Shown here: in pieces, positions 10,311 to 21,782 of the stretch
Position numbering within the stretch: position 1 is the first letter of the stretch
Layout of the letters: each line of letters begins with the position of its first letter
Source: Saccharomycopsis fibuligera x Saccharomycopsis cf. fibuligera
Taxonomy: Eukaryota; Ascomycota; Saccharomycetes; Ascoideales; Saccharomycopsidaceae
DNA length: 64,000 nucleotides
Direction: 5' to 3'
Assembly: GCA_001936135.1 (NCBI GenBank)
Contig: CP012810.1
Span: 3,844,001 to 3,908,000, forward strand
Notes under the pieces: generated by a model
Database searches by the model: none
Told to the model about the DNA's origin: nothing
Seen by the model: the letters and a program-made list of their open reading frames with translations, nothing else
Position numbers and translations under genes: made by a program

Positions 10311-12483
10311 CACCATCGCCCTGCAGCCAGCCGTAAGTGTCTGCAGGCCCATAGACTTGCAATTTTTTTATTACACAATTTACTCAAGCTTTCTGAAAAG
10401 CCTGGAATTGCAGCCTATATTGTTTATAACCTCTTCAAATTAAACATGCGATAAGCCCTATGTGGCATCTCTCCATGCTTCTCACTGTCTTTTGATACGC
10501 CAGAGTACGGCAGCAGCTTGCAAACCTGCTTACCATATTTTACTCATTTTACCAGATTGCCTTTAATAAGCTTTGGCGGCTGCAGGCGTCATCAAAATTT
10601 ATTTTTTAAGTACCGGTACGCGGTGTGCTGCAAGGGGCGTTCGTGTGAACTGAAAACACATACTTGCACCTGGAGCACGGGTCAAAAAAAAAAAAAAAAT
10701 ATCAAAGCAGATCAAAGCAAACCATTTTAAGCGTTTTTGATTATAGGACCGCATGTCAAGATCTGAGATTTGGACTTTGATGAGCTGGCAGTCAAGGGAT
10801 TGAGTAGCTACGAGAGGCTTTACCAAAGCGAGCAACGGGACTACAATCAGGATTGAGACTGTCATTGCCATGGCTATGGAGGACTAGAGACAAACACAGA
10901 CATGTTTAAAAGTTCCGCAAACACTGCGTGTATTACTATGTCTCGTGCGTGTAGCATCACGATTTTCATAATTATTCCTCTTTTAGACAATAGGGCAATC
11001 CTATGCTAGATTCACAATGTAACTTCATTAACCATTCTTCATTGTGCCATAAATTGATTCCAAACACCCACACTCATGACGTACTGAAAGGATAAGAAAG
11101 GGATCGATCATTGCAATCTCTGAAAAAACAATAAACTATGAACAATGATTTTCTATGATTATTACGGTATAGGAATTGTTTCATAATGCAATCCATTTCT
11201 TTGAGTTGGCCTTTTATTTATTAAAGATTGCTAATCTCATTTAATTTTTCTTGTTATTTTTTTTTTTATTAAAGGCCTTCTTTTCTCTTGCGCACGACCC
11301 TTACAGACCAGACATACAAATTTCATATCCGTCGTGATCATGATACGCCAATGTGCATTCTTACCACACACCGAACGAAGCAACCGTGGTTCAATGCATT
11401 TGCTCAAAAAAAAAAGTGCTTCAGGATTCTGTATTCTTAGGTAAAAGGCATCAATCACGCATAAGTTGCAAAGTACAAAGCTTTAAAGCAGGTTTTCCCA
11501 TAATTACCATAGTTAAGGGTTTTCCGCCGTGCATCAATTCTCCATGTGCTGCCAAAATACCTACTGAACAAAGCAATTTGTTAGAGACCACAAAAATTGT
11601 TTACTACCAACTTATCCGGACTTTTTTGCTAGATCTAGTAGATCAATTGTATTATTTTCGACAATAATAATTTTCAGAATAGCTGGTACTATCAATGTTA
11701 AGTCGCGTTGCAATAATTACTAACCTATAAAAATTACTTTTTTTAACATTGGCTCTTTTGTTGCTAATAAATTTTACTACAATGCCACATGGTGTTTAAT
11801 TTTTTTTTAAAAAAAAAAAAAAAAAAAAAGTAAAAACTGTCTCGTAGAAGTTAGTTTATGTGAGGTGTGAAATTGTGATACAGAATTAGATGGTAGAATT
11901 GCTCTTTGGCTGTTCTCGATAGTGCTTTTACTCATGTTTACTACGAGCAGTCCTTCCAATATTTATCTCCGTTTAACCTAGAGATAAGACATCACAACAT
12001 CCCAGTTGATGATTGACAGTTACTGTACAATTTTGCGCTGGTTATTTTGTAAATATTATTCATCTCGTTGCGTATACACTAGAATGGTCTTCTGGTATGT
12101 TGTACTCCATAGTCTGGTCTGCCTCGTTCTATAATATTGCTGGTTGGGGTATATCACCTATTTTGGGTGAATAAGCAATGAGAGGCTTACTACTCAATAT
12201 TCCATGATTAGCGCTTTCTTACTATTAATAGATTTCAAAACTGAAAAGATTTTTTTTGTTGTTTTCTATCTTTTGTAAGACTCTGTGGCAAGGAATATAT
12301 CACTTATCGGAACTTAAATAGTGAAGTTCTAAACCACGCTGATAAAGTTTACTCTGTGGCTAACAATAGATATCTGGACCATTGTATATAAAGTGTTTTA
12401 CAAAAACGTTCTCATAATTTTTTTTTTTTTTTTTTAAACCTCAAGCTAATTGGGAAATACCGAGAGAGTCGTCTCAATTAAGA

Positions 12484-12508
12484 GGTCTTTATTATATAAG
12501 TAAAGACC
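12484..12508. repeat. Perfect 8-bp hairpin GGTCTTTA/TAAAGACC
   Basis: The arms GGTCTTTA and TAAAGACC are separated by a 9-nt loop. It lies about 820 bp before the zinc-finger gene. Could be a dyad protein site or a short RNA hairpin; no further support. Confidence 0.4.
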
Positions 12509-13330
12509 GCATGCAATGTTACAAAGCAGAAGCGAATTTAGAATTCCAATTACTACTAGTGACAGAAAATAATAAGAAGAGAAAATACGTGAGTGAAAGA
12601 TGTTGAGTATTCTGGAAATTTGGAATATGTCTTTTGCAACCTACAACCTGCAGTCCACTAGTTAATACAGTTTTATGTTGGACTATCATATCTATCGTTA
12701 CCCCTTGAAAGATCTAGGAGGACTCATAGGAAGCACATTGCAACAAATTATGCAATGATAATGTTTCCTCAACTGGCACAGGCTGTTGGCAATATAGTCC
12801 TCGTATTGACAATGTGTTTTAGGGGTGAAAAAAGGGGGTGTAAGAGATGCAGTTTCCTCTTTGGGAATACGTTGAATGGGCTCTAATCACTTTTTATCAT
12901 TTTTTTACGCTTTCGCTGCTAAACTCTTTTCGAGAACAACGACAGCCATAATTATTGTAGATGACAACCGCCTTCTCTGTACCTTACTTACTTCACACAT
13001 TCTGCTGGTAAAAAATGAAGTATATTCTTTTTCTTCTCTTTCTTTGCAATTCTCATTCGGTTTCTAATCACTTCAGCTAAGCAGCTAACCTAATTCAGCC
13101 TTCTGCTTGCCACAATTCCTTTTCAGCCGTGCCTTTCATCCACACATTGACATTGATAGTTAGCTCGTTGCCAGTCTCCGTATTTGCACCAATTTTCGTG
13201 TCTCGATTTTTGATAGTCCGTTTTTAGGAAGAAGACGCCAGGTACCCAATCATTCTGTCAGACGTCTAATCACTCAATTTAAAGCGCTCGGTTATCATAG
13301 TGTCTCACAGACTACTTGTATCCTCTCATA

Positions 13331-14812
13331 ATGTCTACTATCAAGCAATCAAAGGCCCCAAGACCCAAAAAATACCAATGCACTATCCCCGGCTGCAATA
13401 AACTGTACTCGAAGCCCAGCTTAGTGGAACAGCATATTCGCACCCATACCAACGAACGTAATTTCAAATGTCTGTATCCTAATTGTGATAAGAGATTTTT
13501 CCGCAAGTCCCATTTGAAAGTCCATTCGTGGACTCATTCTAAAGTTAAGCCATTGACTTGTTCTTTTTGCTTTAAAGGCTTCACCACATCACAGCAACTT
13601 GGACGTCACATCAATACTCACAAGCAGTGGGTTGATTGTCCATATAAATGTGGCGCTCGGTTCAAGATCTTTCCAGAGCTGCCTGGTAGTATTAATAGCG
13701 ATAATAATTATACCACTGACACTAATGTTAGTGCTTCTAGCAATGACCGTCGCAGCAACGGTAGTAGCCCAACTGACGAAGTTGGCTCTGGCAGTGAATT
13801 GAAGAAGCATATTTTGGAAGTCCATATCACATCAGAAATTATTAGTATTCCTGATCCAACTGACCCAGCATTTGGTGGCGATAAGCATACCTATACCAAA
13901 CTTGATTCATCAATCCTTGAATTTTTGAAAAATCAAAGGGGTGGCGTTGCCCCTGGCTATGGCGCTGGTTACTCGAGTATCAAAAGTAATAGCAACGATG
14001 TTACTTCTGATCCTAAAAATAGTATCGTTAGTACGGAGTCGGGTAGTAGTAATACTAATGGCACAATTTTGTCAAATGATCAGTTATCTTCAACAAATAG
14101 TCAATTCTCCCAAAGTGATTATAATCGTGATGAATATGGTTATAGAAATCAATTGAAAAATTCAGGCATTAATAGTTTAGATCAAAAGTTCACGGGTTTA
14201 AATAGAGCGGATGCCCTTCTTCACCCTGCTGGTTCCGCTAACGTTGAACTGCTTGGCAACATTGACTTCCCAGTCTCTGGCAACTTGACTGACAACAACG
14301 TTTCGGATGCTATTGCTAACCAGGCCACTAATGTTATCTTAAACGAAAATCAAAGTACAGAGAATGACAAAGATGACATTGATAGTCTTGTTTTAGAAAA
14401 CCTTTACAATAGCGATTTGGGTCAAATTGATTTCTCGAATTGGAATTTCAACATTGTCGAAGACGGTAATCTCCGTTTCATGGAGCCAGTATTCTCATCA
14501 CCAAGAACCACCACCACTACTGCCGGTGCTGCCGGCACAGGCAATACGATTCCATTAATAGAACCAGAATATGGCGAAGTGTATGATGGGCCAGTAGATC
14601 CCCTTAGTGATCTTCATTGTAAAGATTTATCATGTCGTGGGGCTGAAGTTCATGACAGTACTTTTGATTTGATTCGCCATTATGATACTAGCCATTATTT
14701 TGTGCCGGAATACTTGTTTAAGGATTTTTTTGGGATCAAAGAGTTGAGCAGCGATAATGGTCACCATAATCATGATCATGATCATGATCATGGAAGTGGA
14801 TGTAACCATTAA
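13331..14812 (+). CDS. C2H2 zinc-finger protein with TFIIIA-like fingers
   Basis: Probable DNA-binding (possibly 5S rRNA-binding) nuclear protein of 493 residues. Three orderly C2H2 fingers lie near the N-terminus (about residues 16-100): [38 protein letters not shown] and [17 protein letters not shown]. Wording such as KSHLKVH and TTSQQLGRH closely resembles fingers 1-3 of yeast TFIIIA (Pzf1). A fourth finger (CPYKCGARF, then LKKHILEVH) is split by an insertion of about 40 residues rich in Asn and Ser. The middle is disordered. One more Cys/His unit lies near the end ([12 protein letters not shown]...HYDTSH), followed by a (HD)n His-rich tail. TFIIIA usually has nine fingers, so this is either a strongly diverged TFIIIA or a paralogue that lost fingers 5-8. 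I start at ATG 13331; the frame is open a few codons further without an ATG. Confidence 0.75.
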   Translation: MSTIKQSKAPRPKKYQCTIPGCNKLYSKPSLVEQHIRTHTNERNFKCLYPNCDKRFFRKSHLKVHSWTHSKVKPLTCSFCFKGFTTSQQLGRHINTHKQWVDCPYKCGARFKIFPELPGSINSDNNYTTDTNVSASSNDRRSNGSSPTDEVGSGSELKKHILEVHITSEIISIPDPTDPAFGGDKHTYTKLDSSILEFLKNQRGGVAPGYGAGYSSIKSNSNDVTSDPKNSIVSTESGSSNTNGTILSNDQLSSTNSQFSQSDYNRDEYGYRNQLKNSGINSLDQKFTGLNRADALLHPAGSANVELLGNIDFPVSGNLTDNNVSDAIANQATNVILNENQSTENDKDDIDSLVLENLYNSDLGQIDFSNWNFNIVEDGNLRFMEPVFSSPRTTTTTAGAAGTGNTIPLIEPEYGEVYDGPVDPLSDLHCKDLSCRGAEVHDSTFDLIRHYDTSHYFVPEYLFKDFFGIKELSSDNGHHNHDHDHDHGSGCNH

Positions 14813-15470
14813 GAATTGATGTTTAGATTAGTCTCGAGGTAAACAATTAAAAAGAAAAAAAAATAAGTTTCTTTATTATTAGTCTGTTCTTTCTCTGCTT
14901 GTATTTTATGTTTTTTCATTTTCCTCAATTTCTCGCGTACTAGTTCCCTACATTTTTTTCTTTCTTTTCGAAATTCATCTAATCTGTTTGTTTTCCCTTT
15001 TCTCTCATTCAAAATATTATTTTGTGATGCATGTGTTTGTCTTCCACAATTTTATGAGTTACAGCCAAGCTTGTAGCGTAAGTGTCTATATATAAGCCAT
15101 TAACCTTATATTACAAAATTTTGGCATTGGTATTATAATCCTAACGTCGATCAATCTCGCTACTTGTTGTGATACCCACCCACTGTATGAAACAAATGAT
15201 AGAATGCGGCTCTTATCTCAATAAGTATGCTTGCTACTGGGACTCAATCCAAACACGCAGACAACCAAAAATATGGCAAAAATAAAAAAAAAAAAAAATT
15301 TTTTTTCACTAAAAATTAATATATCAAAAAAAAAAGGTATTAAAATTACAACTCGCCCCATATCTATACATGTCTAATCAAGAAAATCTATGAAATAGCC
15401 GCTTAACGATTCGAATTGATCAAACTAAATCAAATCAGATCAAGTCAAGTCACAAGCCAATAAAAATAAT
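14813..15470. other. Convergent intergenic region after C2H2 gene and TM9 gene
   Basis: No gene seen. T-rich on the plus strand to about 15000 (3' flank of the left gene), then A-rich from about 15280 to 15470 (3' flank of the minus-strand TM9 gene). An adjoining A run and T run at about 15284-15306 could form a long A/T hairpin. Confidence 0.45.
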
Positions 15471-18090
15471 CTAGTCGCGCTTTACACTAGAATATATCTT
15501 TTTTGTGAACCAATGTCCGGCAACCAACCCCACCGAGCCAAACATAAGCACCACAAGCAAATAAATTAAAAAGCAGTAAACAAAATACAACATCCCACTA
15601 ACAAAATCGTATTGAGCTCTCAAGTGTACCATGTAATAAAGCACCGAGTACAAAAACACATAAATCGATGCAGATCCACCAACTAGGAAACTACGCCATT
15701 GCCAGTGATAATCGCCACTAGAATTAAGCAGCCAATAAAGGGAAATTATTACACTTTCGACAACAAGTACCGCGAGTAACAAAAGGGTAAGAAACAAGAA
15801 CCCATAAAGGCAGTAAAATGAATATTTTTCAAGCCAGATGACTTTGTAAATGTAGAACAATTCAATATAACTGCTAATGAATGGAGCAATACCAAACAAG
15901 AACATGTTTGGGATAGTACGAAGATGCCATGGTTGTTGCGGAATTGGGTGTCTTGAAGGTTTGCTGTATCCTGGTTCTTGGATACCGCTGTTGGTATTAT
16001 TGCCGAGAGGCGATTTATTGTAATGTGGCTGTTGCGACTGCTGTTGACTATTAGTAATGGCGGCACTATTATTAAGATCATTTGCGAAACTGTCAAAATT
16101 GTCAAGGACTGGTGAGCTGATCGGTGAAGTAACGGGTACAGGTAAAATCAACGATTTTTCTTGCCTTTTCAATGCATGCTTATATGAGACAAAGCCACCA
16201 ATTAAAGCCAATGGGATTTCTAAAAAGAAATAAAGTACAATCAACAACACTATAGTGCCGAATGGTAATGCAGTGCTTGATTGTTTAGCCCAAATGAAGA
16301 AATTCAAGAATAAAAGAGTAATGATTAGAAAACCTGGCAATGCTGATCCTGCAAAGAAAGAAATATGAAACCAATCTCTCTTCATGTGAGGTTTTACTAT
16401 TGGAGATGAAGGTGATGCAAAAGATGCAGATGTAGCAGGAGGAGAAGAAGAAGAAGAAGATGATGATGATGATGAGTTAGAAGTAGAAAAAAAAGATGCA
16501 GATGCTGCTGAAGCAGGAGCAGTGATAGAACTGCTTCTTTGCTTGATGCTATTATTATTATTACTATTATTATTATTATTATTGTTGCTGTTGCCATTGT
16601 TGTTATTGTTGAGTTTAAATTTGCGGGCTCCTGGAGGTGGATCAATACTATCGTGGTAACTAGTGGCACCACTACCTACATGGGCTTTGTAACGTTTTTT
16701 GAATCTTTCCGGATCATTCAAAGTTAGCTGATCATAAAGGTATACAGCAAAGTATCCTGAAATCGTGCCAGCAGATATGAATAAAAACACTGCAATATTC
16801 AAATTTCTTCCGGGAACATTTTGATTAAGGATTTTGAATGCAAATAATACAACCACTAGGAATACCGTTGACAATAACTGGATACCAGCCCCACCAAGTA
16901 TCGACAAAAGCAATGCGTATGGTGGAGTGCTAAAAACATCGTTCTTCAACTTTCTCCAACCATTGCTATTGTAAGTGTTGCTTTGCTTGGCAATGTTATT
17001 TGTCGGAGTATCACTCTTCACTTTTGTAAATATCATTGAGACAAATACAGAAAACAAAACCGCAAACCCAAGAGAGTAAAACAATGAAAGATAATGAATC
17101 AGATCAGTTTCTTCTTTGTTGATGTACAAATCCCATCTTTGATTATACGACACTTGAGTCTCTTCACGCCAGTATATTGAGTAAGTGTAAGGTACGACTG
17201 CACCTTTAAGATCAGGCTTGATTTTGGATTCGGACAACTCATAATTCTGATAATTGTTGGCAGCACCGGGACAATGATCATCGGCAACGCTTCGAGGATA
17301 CACTTCAAATCCAACAATGGAATAATCGTTTGATGCTGTTTCTTTATGGTATCTAATCACCATCATGACATGGTTATTCAAAAAGTACCTGCCGTTACGG
17401 ATAAAGCCCAAGGGAAAACCTGACATGTAAAACTTGGAATTATCGTCACTATTGATCATGGTGGTAGAACCAGGCAAATCATCAACGAGCCACTCGTTGG
17501 AATAACCTTGTCTAATAAGATCTTGGGCCTTTTTGATACCCTGAGCAGTAACAAGTCGAAGACAGGTTTTGGCACATTCTGTATCGTTTTTAAAAGAAAG
17601 TTGATAATCTGATTTGGAGATTCTGTCACCTCTGAGCACTTGTCCCAAGGACAATGGAATCAGAGATATGTCACTGGTGGTTGGACAGGTGAATGGGAGC
17701 TCGTAGTAAGAATATGGCAACTGAGTGTTGGGCGACTGGACCTTGTTGATGAGCAAATCAACCTTGTCAAAGTCTTTGTATAGAGTTGGGTTATTTATTG
17801 CTGGAGAATGGTTAGTAACTGTGATCTTGAGATTCCTCATGGGTAAAAACAACAAAACAGAACAGGGAAAGAAAACTAAAAAATATAATCATAAACAAGA
17901 GCAATTAAAATGCAATGTAATTACTGTACGTAGCGTGACAAAGCCTCAACAGAGACATGATGACAGAGCTGTAAATCGGATAAAAATCGGGATGAAATTT
18001 GATAACAAAGAAAGACATACTGAAGAAGCTGGATACAGGAGCGGCCAACGCAAGAAGCAGAAGTGCTGCCCATATCGACGAGGGGGTCAT
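15471..18090 (-). CDS. TM9 (nonaspanin/EMP70) family membrane protein, two exons
   Basis: Member of the EMP70/TMN1-TMN2-TMN3 family of Golgi/endosomal nine-span proteins linked to cargo sorting, copper balance and adhesion. Exon 1 is 18090-18021 and encodes MTPSS...APVSSFF, a signal peptide; exon 2 is 17800-15471. Joined, the protein is 799 residues. A lumenal domain follows the signal peptide (LLINKVQSPNTQLPYSYYELPFTC, GDRISKSDYQLSFKNDTEC, conserved Cys pairs). Membrane segments start near residue 260. Two cytosolic loops carry long Asn/Ser-rich insertions (about 410-500 and 595-685), which account for the extra length over the usual 650-700. The C-terminus, KKIYSSVKRD, ends in the family's KXD COPI-retrieval signal. 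Without exon 1 the frame would lack a signal peptide and start at no ATG. Which of EMP70/TMN2/TMN3 is the orthologue is unclear. Confidence 0.88.
17801..18020 (-). other. Intron of the TM9-family gene (220 nt)
   Basis: Donor GTATGT at 18020-18015, perfect branch site TACTAAC at 17817-17811 and acceptor CCAG ending at 17801, 10 nt after the branch site. Splicing is in phase (A + CA gives Thr) and replaces out-of-family residues with a signal peptide followed by INNPTLYKDF. No box C/D or H/ACA snoRNA signature is apparent inside. Confidence 0.88.
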
Positions 18091-18188
18091 TGTGTATAGC
18101 TATAGGTGCAATAAGACGAGCAAGGAGCACCGTGGGGGCTGGTGAGTGGTGAACAAACTTTAGAGCTGGAAAACTGGAACTGGGAAAG

Positions 18189-18219
<31 letters not shown>

Positions 18220-19244
18220 CCAGAGTTTGGATACTCGAAAGTAAACAGACAAAAACCAAAAAACTCGCTGATTGCAGTGCTCGGGCCATGGACGTCGGAG
18301 GAGGGCACGTGATCAATAAACCGGCTAATAATAGCTCTGTGCTGCTGCTTATTAGAGTATAAGCTATTTATAATTTACAGTAGAACTAACTTCTCTGCAA
18401 CATGGAACACGACAGTGAGACAAGTTATTGCTACATACCAACTGTAACGTACAGTAGCGTAACGAGCAAACTCCATGCTCGGTTGTAATCAAGTTAATCT
18501 AAATCCGTTGGTACTTAACTCATAGACCGACTCAAGAGAGCCAAAATGATCATCTGATAAACCTTGATTCAAGCGTGCAGCTTTCCTGATCCAGTGGCCT
18601 CATTAATTAATTAGTATTGCTGTACTGCTATAGTACTCTTGTGCTAACACCCCCTCTATTTCCAAAAGAGTAACGACCTTGTTTGTTTTCTTATCGACAC
18701 CAATACGTAAAAGTCCATCCGGATGGATCTATTTTTAATTTTGGTGCCTTTTTTTTAGGCCGAAATGCAAATGATCAGCGGCGGTCTATTTTAAGCCTCC
18801 TTTGACGGGTCTTCTGAAAGCATATTTGAGAGGCCCAGTCTTTCATAGCATTGCTTGCATAGAATCATGGTTCAGATAAAGAGTTATGCAAAAAAAAATT
18901 TTTGCTTACGCAGTATTTGAAGATTGTAGCGATGCTCTGTAAAGTGTATATAGATTGTAAAATTTCTAGAAAAATATGAAAGTCAAGTAATGACCTTTTC
19001 TTTGAAAAAAAAAAAAAAAACAAATAAAATAGCAAAGTGCAATCAATGCATAGAGAGAAAAAAAGCAAGCGAAAAAGATTAAAAACGAATCCAAAAAATT
19101 AGAAATCATAATAAAAAGCACATTGGATAAAAATCAAAAAAAAAAAACCCCCACAAGAAAATATAAAACTAGAGAAAAACAAACAAGTGCGAATAATTTA
19201 CAATTCTAAACAAACAAAAATAAAAGCAAAAAACATAGCAGTTT
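18091..19244. other. Promoter region of TM9 gene / 3' flank of Zn2Cys6 gene
   Basis: No gene is seen. An A25 run at 18191-18215 lies 100 bp before the TM9 gene start. A Cbf1-type E-box follows at 18306. From about 18990 to 19240 the plus strand is A-rich, that is T-rich in the sense of the minus-strand Zn2Cys6 gene whose stop is at 19245. Confidence 0.5.
18306..18313 (-). promoter_or_regulatory. Cbf1-type E-box (ATCACGTG)
   Basis: The minus strand reads ATCACGTG, a full match to the Cbf1 consensus RTCACRTG, about 216 bp upstream of the TM9-family ATG. Inferred from motif and position. Confidence 0.4.
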
Positions 19245-21782
19245 TCACAATCCAATACCAGTACCATTGACCACAAAAGAATAAACCGAAAGGATTTTTT
19301 TTCTTTTATCACGGTTGATTTCAAACTGCTGTTGAAATCCATTGATCAACAACAAACAATCCATATCTCTAAGCGCATCCATCAAGCAGTTTCGTATCAC
19401 TCTCAAGTAGTCCACTGGAAGCGTTGTCATGCAACTCTCGATACACCGCACTATAATGTACACCATTCTCTTTATTTTATGACATAGCTTAGTCAAGGCG
19501 TCAGCAGTATTGCGGTTCACTATGCGCTGATGTGCTTTTTCTGGATCTTTTGTCATATCACTATCATTACTTGCAGATGAAGATGGCGCTGAGACATGTT
19601 TGTACTTGACAAATTCCTTGTCAATGTTTCCCAAAAGGTTAATCACATCAATACAAGCAAAAAAAATATGAAGTCTGATTATAAAGGGATATCTGCGCAT
19701 ATCCGGATCGTAGTTCACCAAAACATGAAATGCTTCTGAATATTTAATACACCAATCCAAATCTTTTTCAAAATCAATGTCTTCTTGCAATAACCCATTC
19801 GGATCCCAATTGAGCACATCTTTACTAAGCATACTTTTCAAAACGCAAGACACCACCAGGGCATAACTGCTGTCCACTTTGGAATATTGTAGCAACAGAG
19901 GAATGTTAGACTCAAACATGGCCAAATGCTGTTTTACCTGAACTTTGTAGTTTTCGCTCCAGTAATCATCCCGCGGGCTATCATTGTTGCTGCTATTGAT
20001 GTCATCGTTCCCATTAGCATTATTTTTTTCAAAATTTTTGTTACCAATACTATTCACCGTGGAAGTTTTGCGCTGCTCTAAGGTATAGGTCTTGTAATAC
20101 ATCAATGAACCAATGATCATGCTCACGGGCAACATCCATCCAAACACTCCTGGCCCAATCAGGTTAAAAACGATACCTTTAGATCTATTAATATCATTTT
20201 CGTATGGTGATGGCAATTCGTCCAATGTCATATCGCTGAACGTTTGGTCGTCACAAGGATGAAATAAATCTTTTGATTCATGATCAGAAATCACTGTGGG
20301 CGTGCTTAGCGCAATATTCAAATGTTTGTCCAAAATATACAATGTCCACCAACACCGTCTTCTCTCCTCTCTATATTCTTCAGTGACTTTAGCTGATAAA
20401 TTTTCCTTGTTGATTTCCAACACTTTGGCCAAATGCACTGCGCGTTTCAACCAAAGGTGGCTCATTGCCGGGTTTCCCAATAACGGCGAAAGACACACCA
20501 AATGGGAACAGGTAATTACATCATCAAAACCGCCATCAACAATATAATCTTCATTCTCAAGATCTATCTTAATCAAATTTTTCACCATTTGGATTAACTG
20601 GCCAAAAATCACTTTTCTCTTGTTACCAGTCATAAAAAAATGATTTATATCAAAGCTTGCCACGGTTAGCATTGACAAAATCAAGGCTTCGTTGGTTTGT
20701 CTAATATGTTTTTGTTGTTCTTCTACCCCCATTTCAGGATTCACCAACATTAGCATGGTCCTCTTTCGTACAATAGTGCTTACTTTGCATGAGGGCATAA
20801 TATACGAATCAAAATAGTATTCTAGCATGTCGCTGGCCACATTCCCAGGAAGACCCACTTGTTTTAAATAGGGAAGCACCTTGAGTAATACCACAAATCT
20901 GATGCCATCATAGTAAGTGTTCAGCATAGAGTTTGAGTTCATGTCATCTAGCAAAGAGTAATTGTAGCGGGTCTTCAAGTATGTGGGCGAATTGAATATG
21001 TTTGAGTCCATCAGAAACAAGTAGTTGTTCAAGTTGACCGCGTATTCTGTAGGCAAATGGCCAGAGTGAATTGATGAAGTTGTCAGAGGTTGTTTTGCAA
21101 CGTGTTTGGTGTTATTACCGGTGCTCATATTTTTACCGTATAGTCCAAAGGATTCAGGTGTTGACGCAACACTATTGACTTCCACTGAGTTTTCCGTATT
21201 ACTGTTGTTCACATCAGTGTCCAAATAACTGGGTTTGTTATTGTATCCGTCGATGCTAAATATGTCTGAGTGCAACGGCTGGTTTGACAGTGGTAAAATT
21301 TCTTGGCGTGTTTGGATTTGCAGAGGCGAAGACAGCTGAGAAAGCTGAGGAGGTTGCAGGTGCGAATATGATTGATGATGATTGCCATTGGTCACCTGCC
21401 CAATAAATTTTGCTGGGCGATTATTAGAGTGGTTATTATTGTTGTCGTCGGTGCTGTTTCTGTCAGTGTTTGGCAAAAATATGTCTTCCTGTCTTGGTGT
21501 GATGCCAGATTCTGCAGCACGAGCCTGTTCATCGTCTTGGTCCTGTTCCTCAGATGCCTCGCTTTTTTTTGAATTCTTTCTCTTTTTTGGGTATTTGGGA
21601 TATTTTTCAGAGGCACGACCTCTTTTCTTTTGCGCTCTCAAGTACGTGCAGGTCTTGTTAGTTTGTGCACAGTGGGAACATGGCTGTTCACCATCACATC
21701 TGGATCTTTTCAAGTTGCAGATATCGCAGGCCCTTCTGGTTCTTTTTTTAGATTTCTTCTCCTGCAACAAAAGCTCTTCCAT
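19245..21782 (-). CDS. Zn(II)2Cys6 transcription factor
   Basis: Predicted nuclear regulator of 845 residues. The binuclear zinc cluster lies at about residues 19-46 as C-x2-C-x6-C-x5-C-x2-C-x6-C (CDICNLKRSRCDGEQPC...CTY), preceded and followed by basic stretches (KKSKKRTRR, KKRGR). A disordered Asn/Gln-rich linker covers about 60-250. A fungal-specific regulatory domain lies in the middle, with the typical motif RRRCWWTLYILDKHLNIALSTP near residue 470. The cluster followed by KKRG recalls the maltose/sucrose activator group (Mal63, Candida Suc1), but the match is short and the regulon is unknown. The start is ATG 21782 (MEELLLQEKK); the frame is open 9 codons further upstream without an ATG. 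It is divergent from the CCM1-like gene over 2.1 kb. Confidence 0.88.
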   Translation of the reverse strand: MEELLLQEKKSKKRTRRACDICNLKRSRCDGEQPCSHCAQTNKTCTYLRAQKKRGRASEKYPKYPKKRKNSKKSEASEEQDQDDEQARAAESGITPRQEDIFLPNTDRNSTDDNNNNHSNNRPAKFIGQVTNGNHHQSYSHLQPPQLSQLSSPLQIQTRQEILPLSNQPLHSDIFSIDGYNNKPSYLDTDVNNSNTENSVEVNSVASTPESFGLYGKNMSTGNNTKHVAKQPLTTSSIHSGHLPTEYAVNLNNYLFLMDSNIFNSPTYLKTRYNYSLLDDMNSNSMLNTYYDGIRFVVLLKVLPYLKQVGLPGNVASDMLEYYFDSYIMPSCKVSTIVRKRTMLMLVNPEMGVEEQQKHIRQTNEALILSMLTVASFDINHFFMTGNKRKVIFGQLIQMVKNLIKIDLENEDYIVDGGFDDVITCSHLVCLSPLLGNPAMSHLWLKRAVHLAKVLEINKENLSAKVTEEYREERRRCWWTLYILDKHLNIALSTPTVISDHESKDLFHPCDDQTFSDMTLDELPSPYENDINRSKGIVFNLIGPGVFGWMLPVSMIIGSLMYYKTYTLEQRKTSTVNSIGNKNFEKNNANGNDDINSSNNDSPRDDYWSENYKVQVKQHLAMFESNIPLLLQYSKVDSSYALVVSCVLKSMLSKDVLNWDPNGLLQEDIDFEKDLDWCIKYSEAFHVLVNYDPDMRRYPFIIRLHIFFACIDVINLLGNIDKEFVKYKHVSAPSSSASNDSDMTKDPEKAHQRIVNRNTADALTKLCHKIKRMVYIIVRCIESCMTTLPVDYLRVIRNCLMDALRDMDCLLLINGFQQQFEINRDKRKKILSVYSFVVNGTGIGL

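Larger units (their letters stand above)
9536..13330. other. 3.8 kb divergent intergenic region (chitinase / C2H2 gene)
   Basis: Promoter region shared by the minus-strand chitinase and the plus-strand zinc-finger gene. Short open frames exist but none shows a recognisable domain, and no tRNA-like internal promoter is seen. Notable items: a 16-bp perfect palindrome at 10295-10310, an A/T boundary of long homopolymers at about 11801-11829, a T run at about 12418-12435, and a perfect 8-bp-stem hairpin at 12484-12508. Scattered CCAGC/GCTGG motifs (for example 10326, 11680, 12036) resemble Ace2 sites, which control chitinases, but this 5-mer is too short to be evidence alone. Confidence 0.5.

Noticed and set aside
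10196-11667. Several 63-104 codon frames in the 3.8 kb divergent region
   Set aside because: Both strands have overlapping frames of random composition without start context or domains; consistent with chance.
9536-13330. Solo LTR or transposon in the long intergenic region
   Set aside because: No terminal repeats, target-site duplications or element coding pieces were found by eye.
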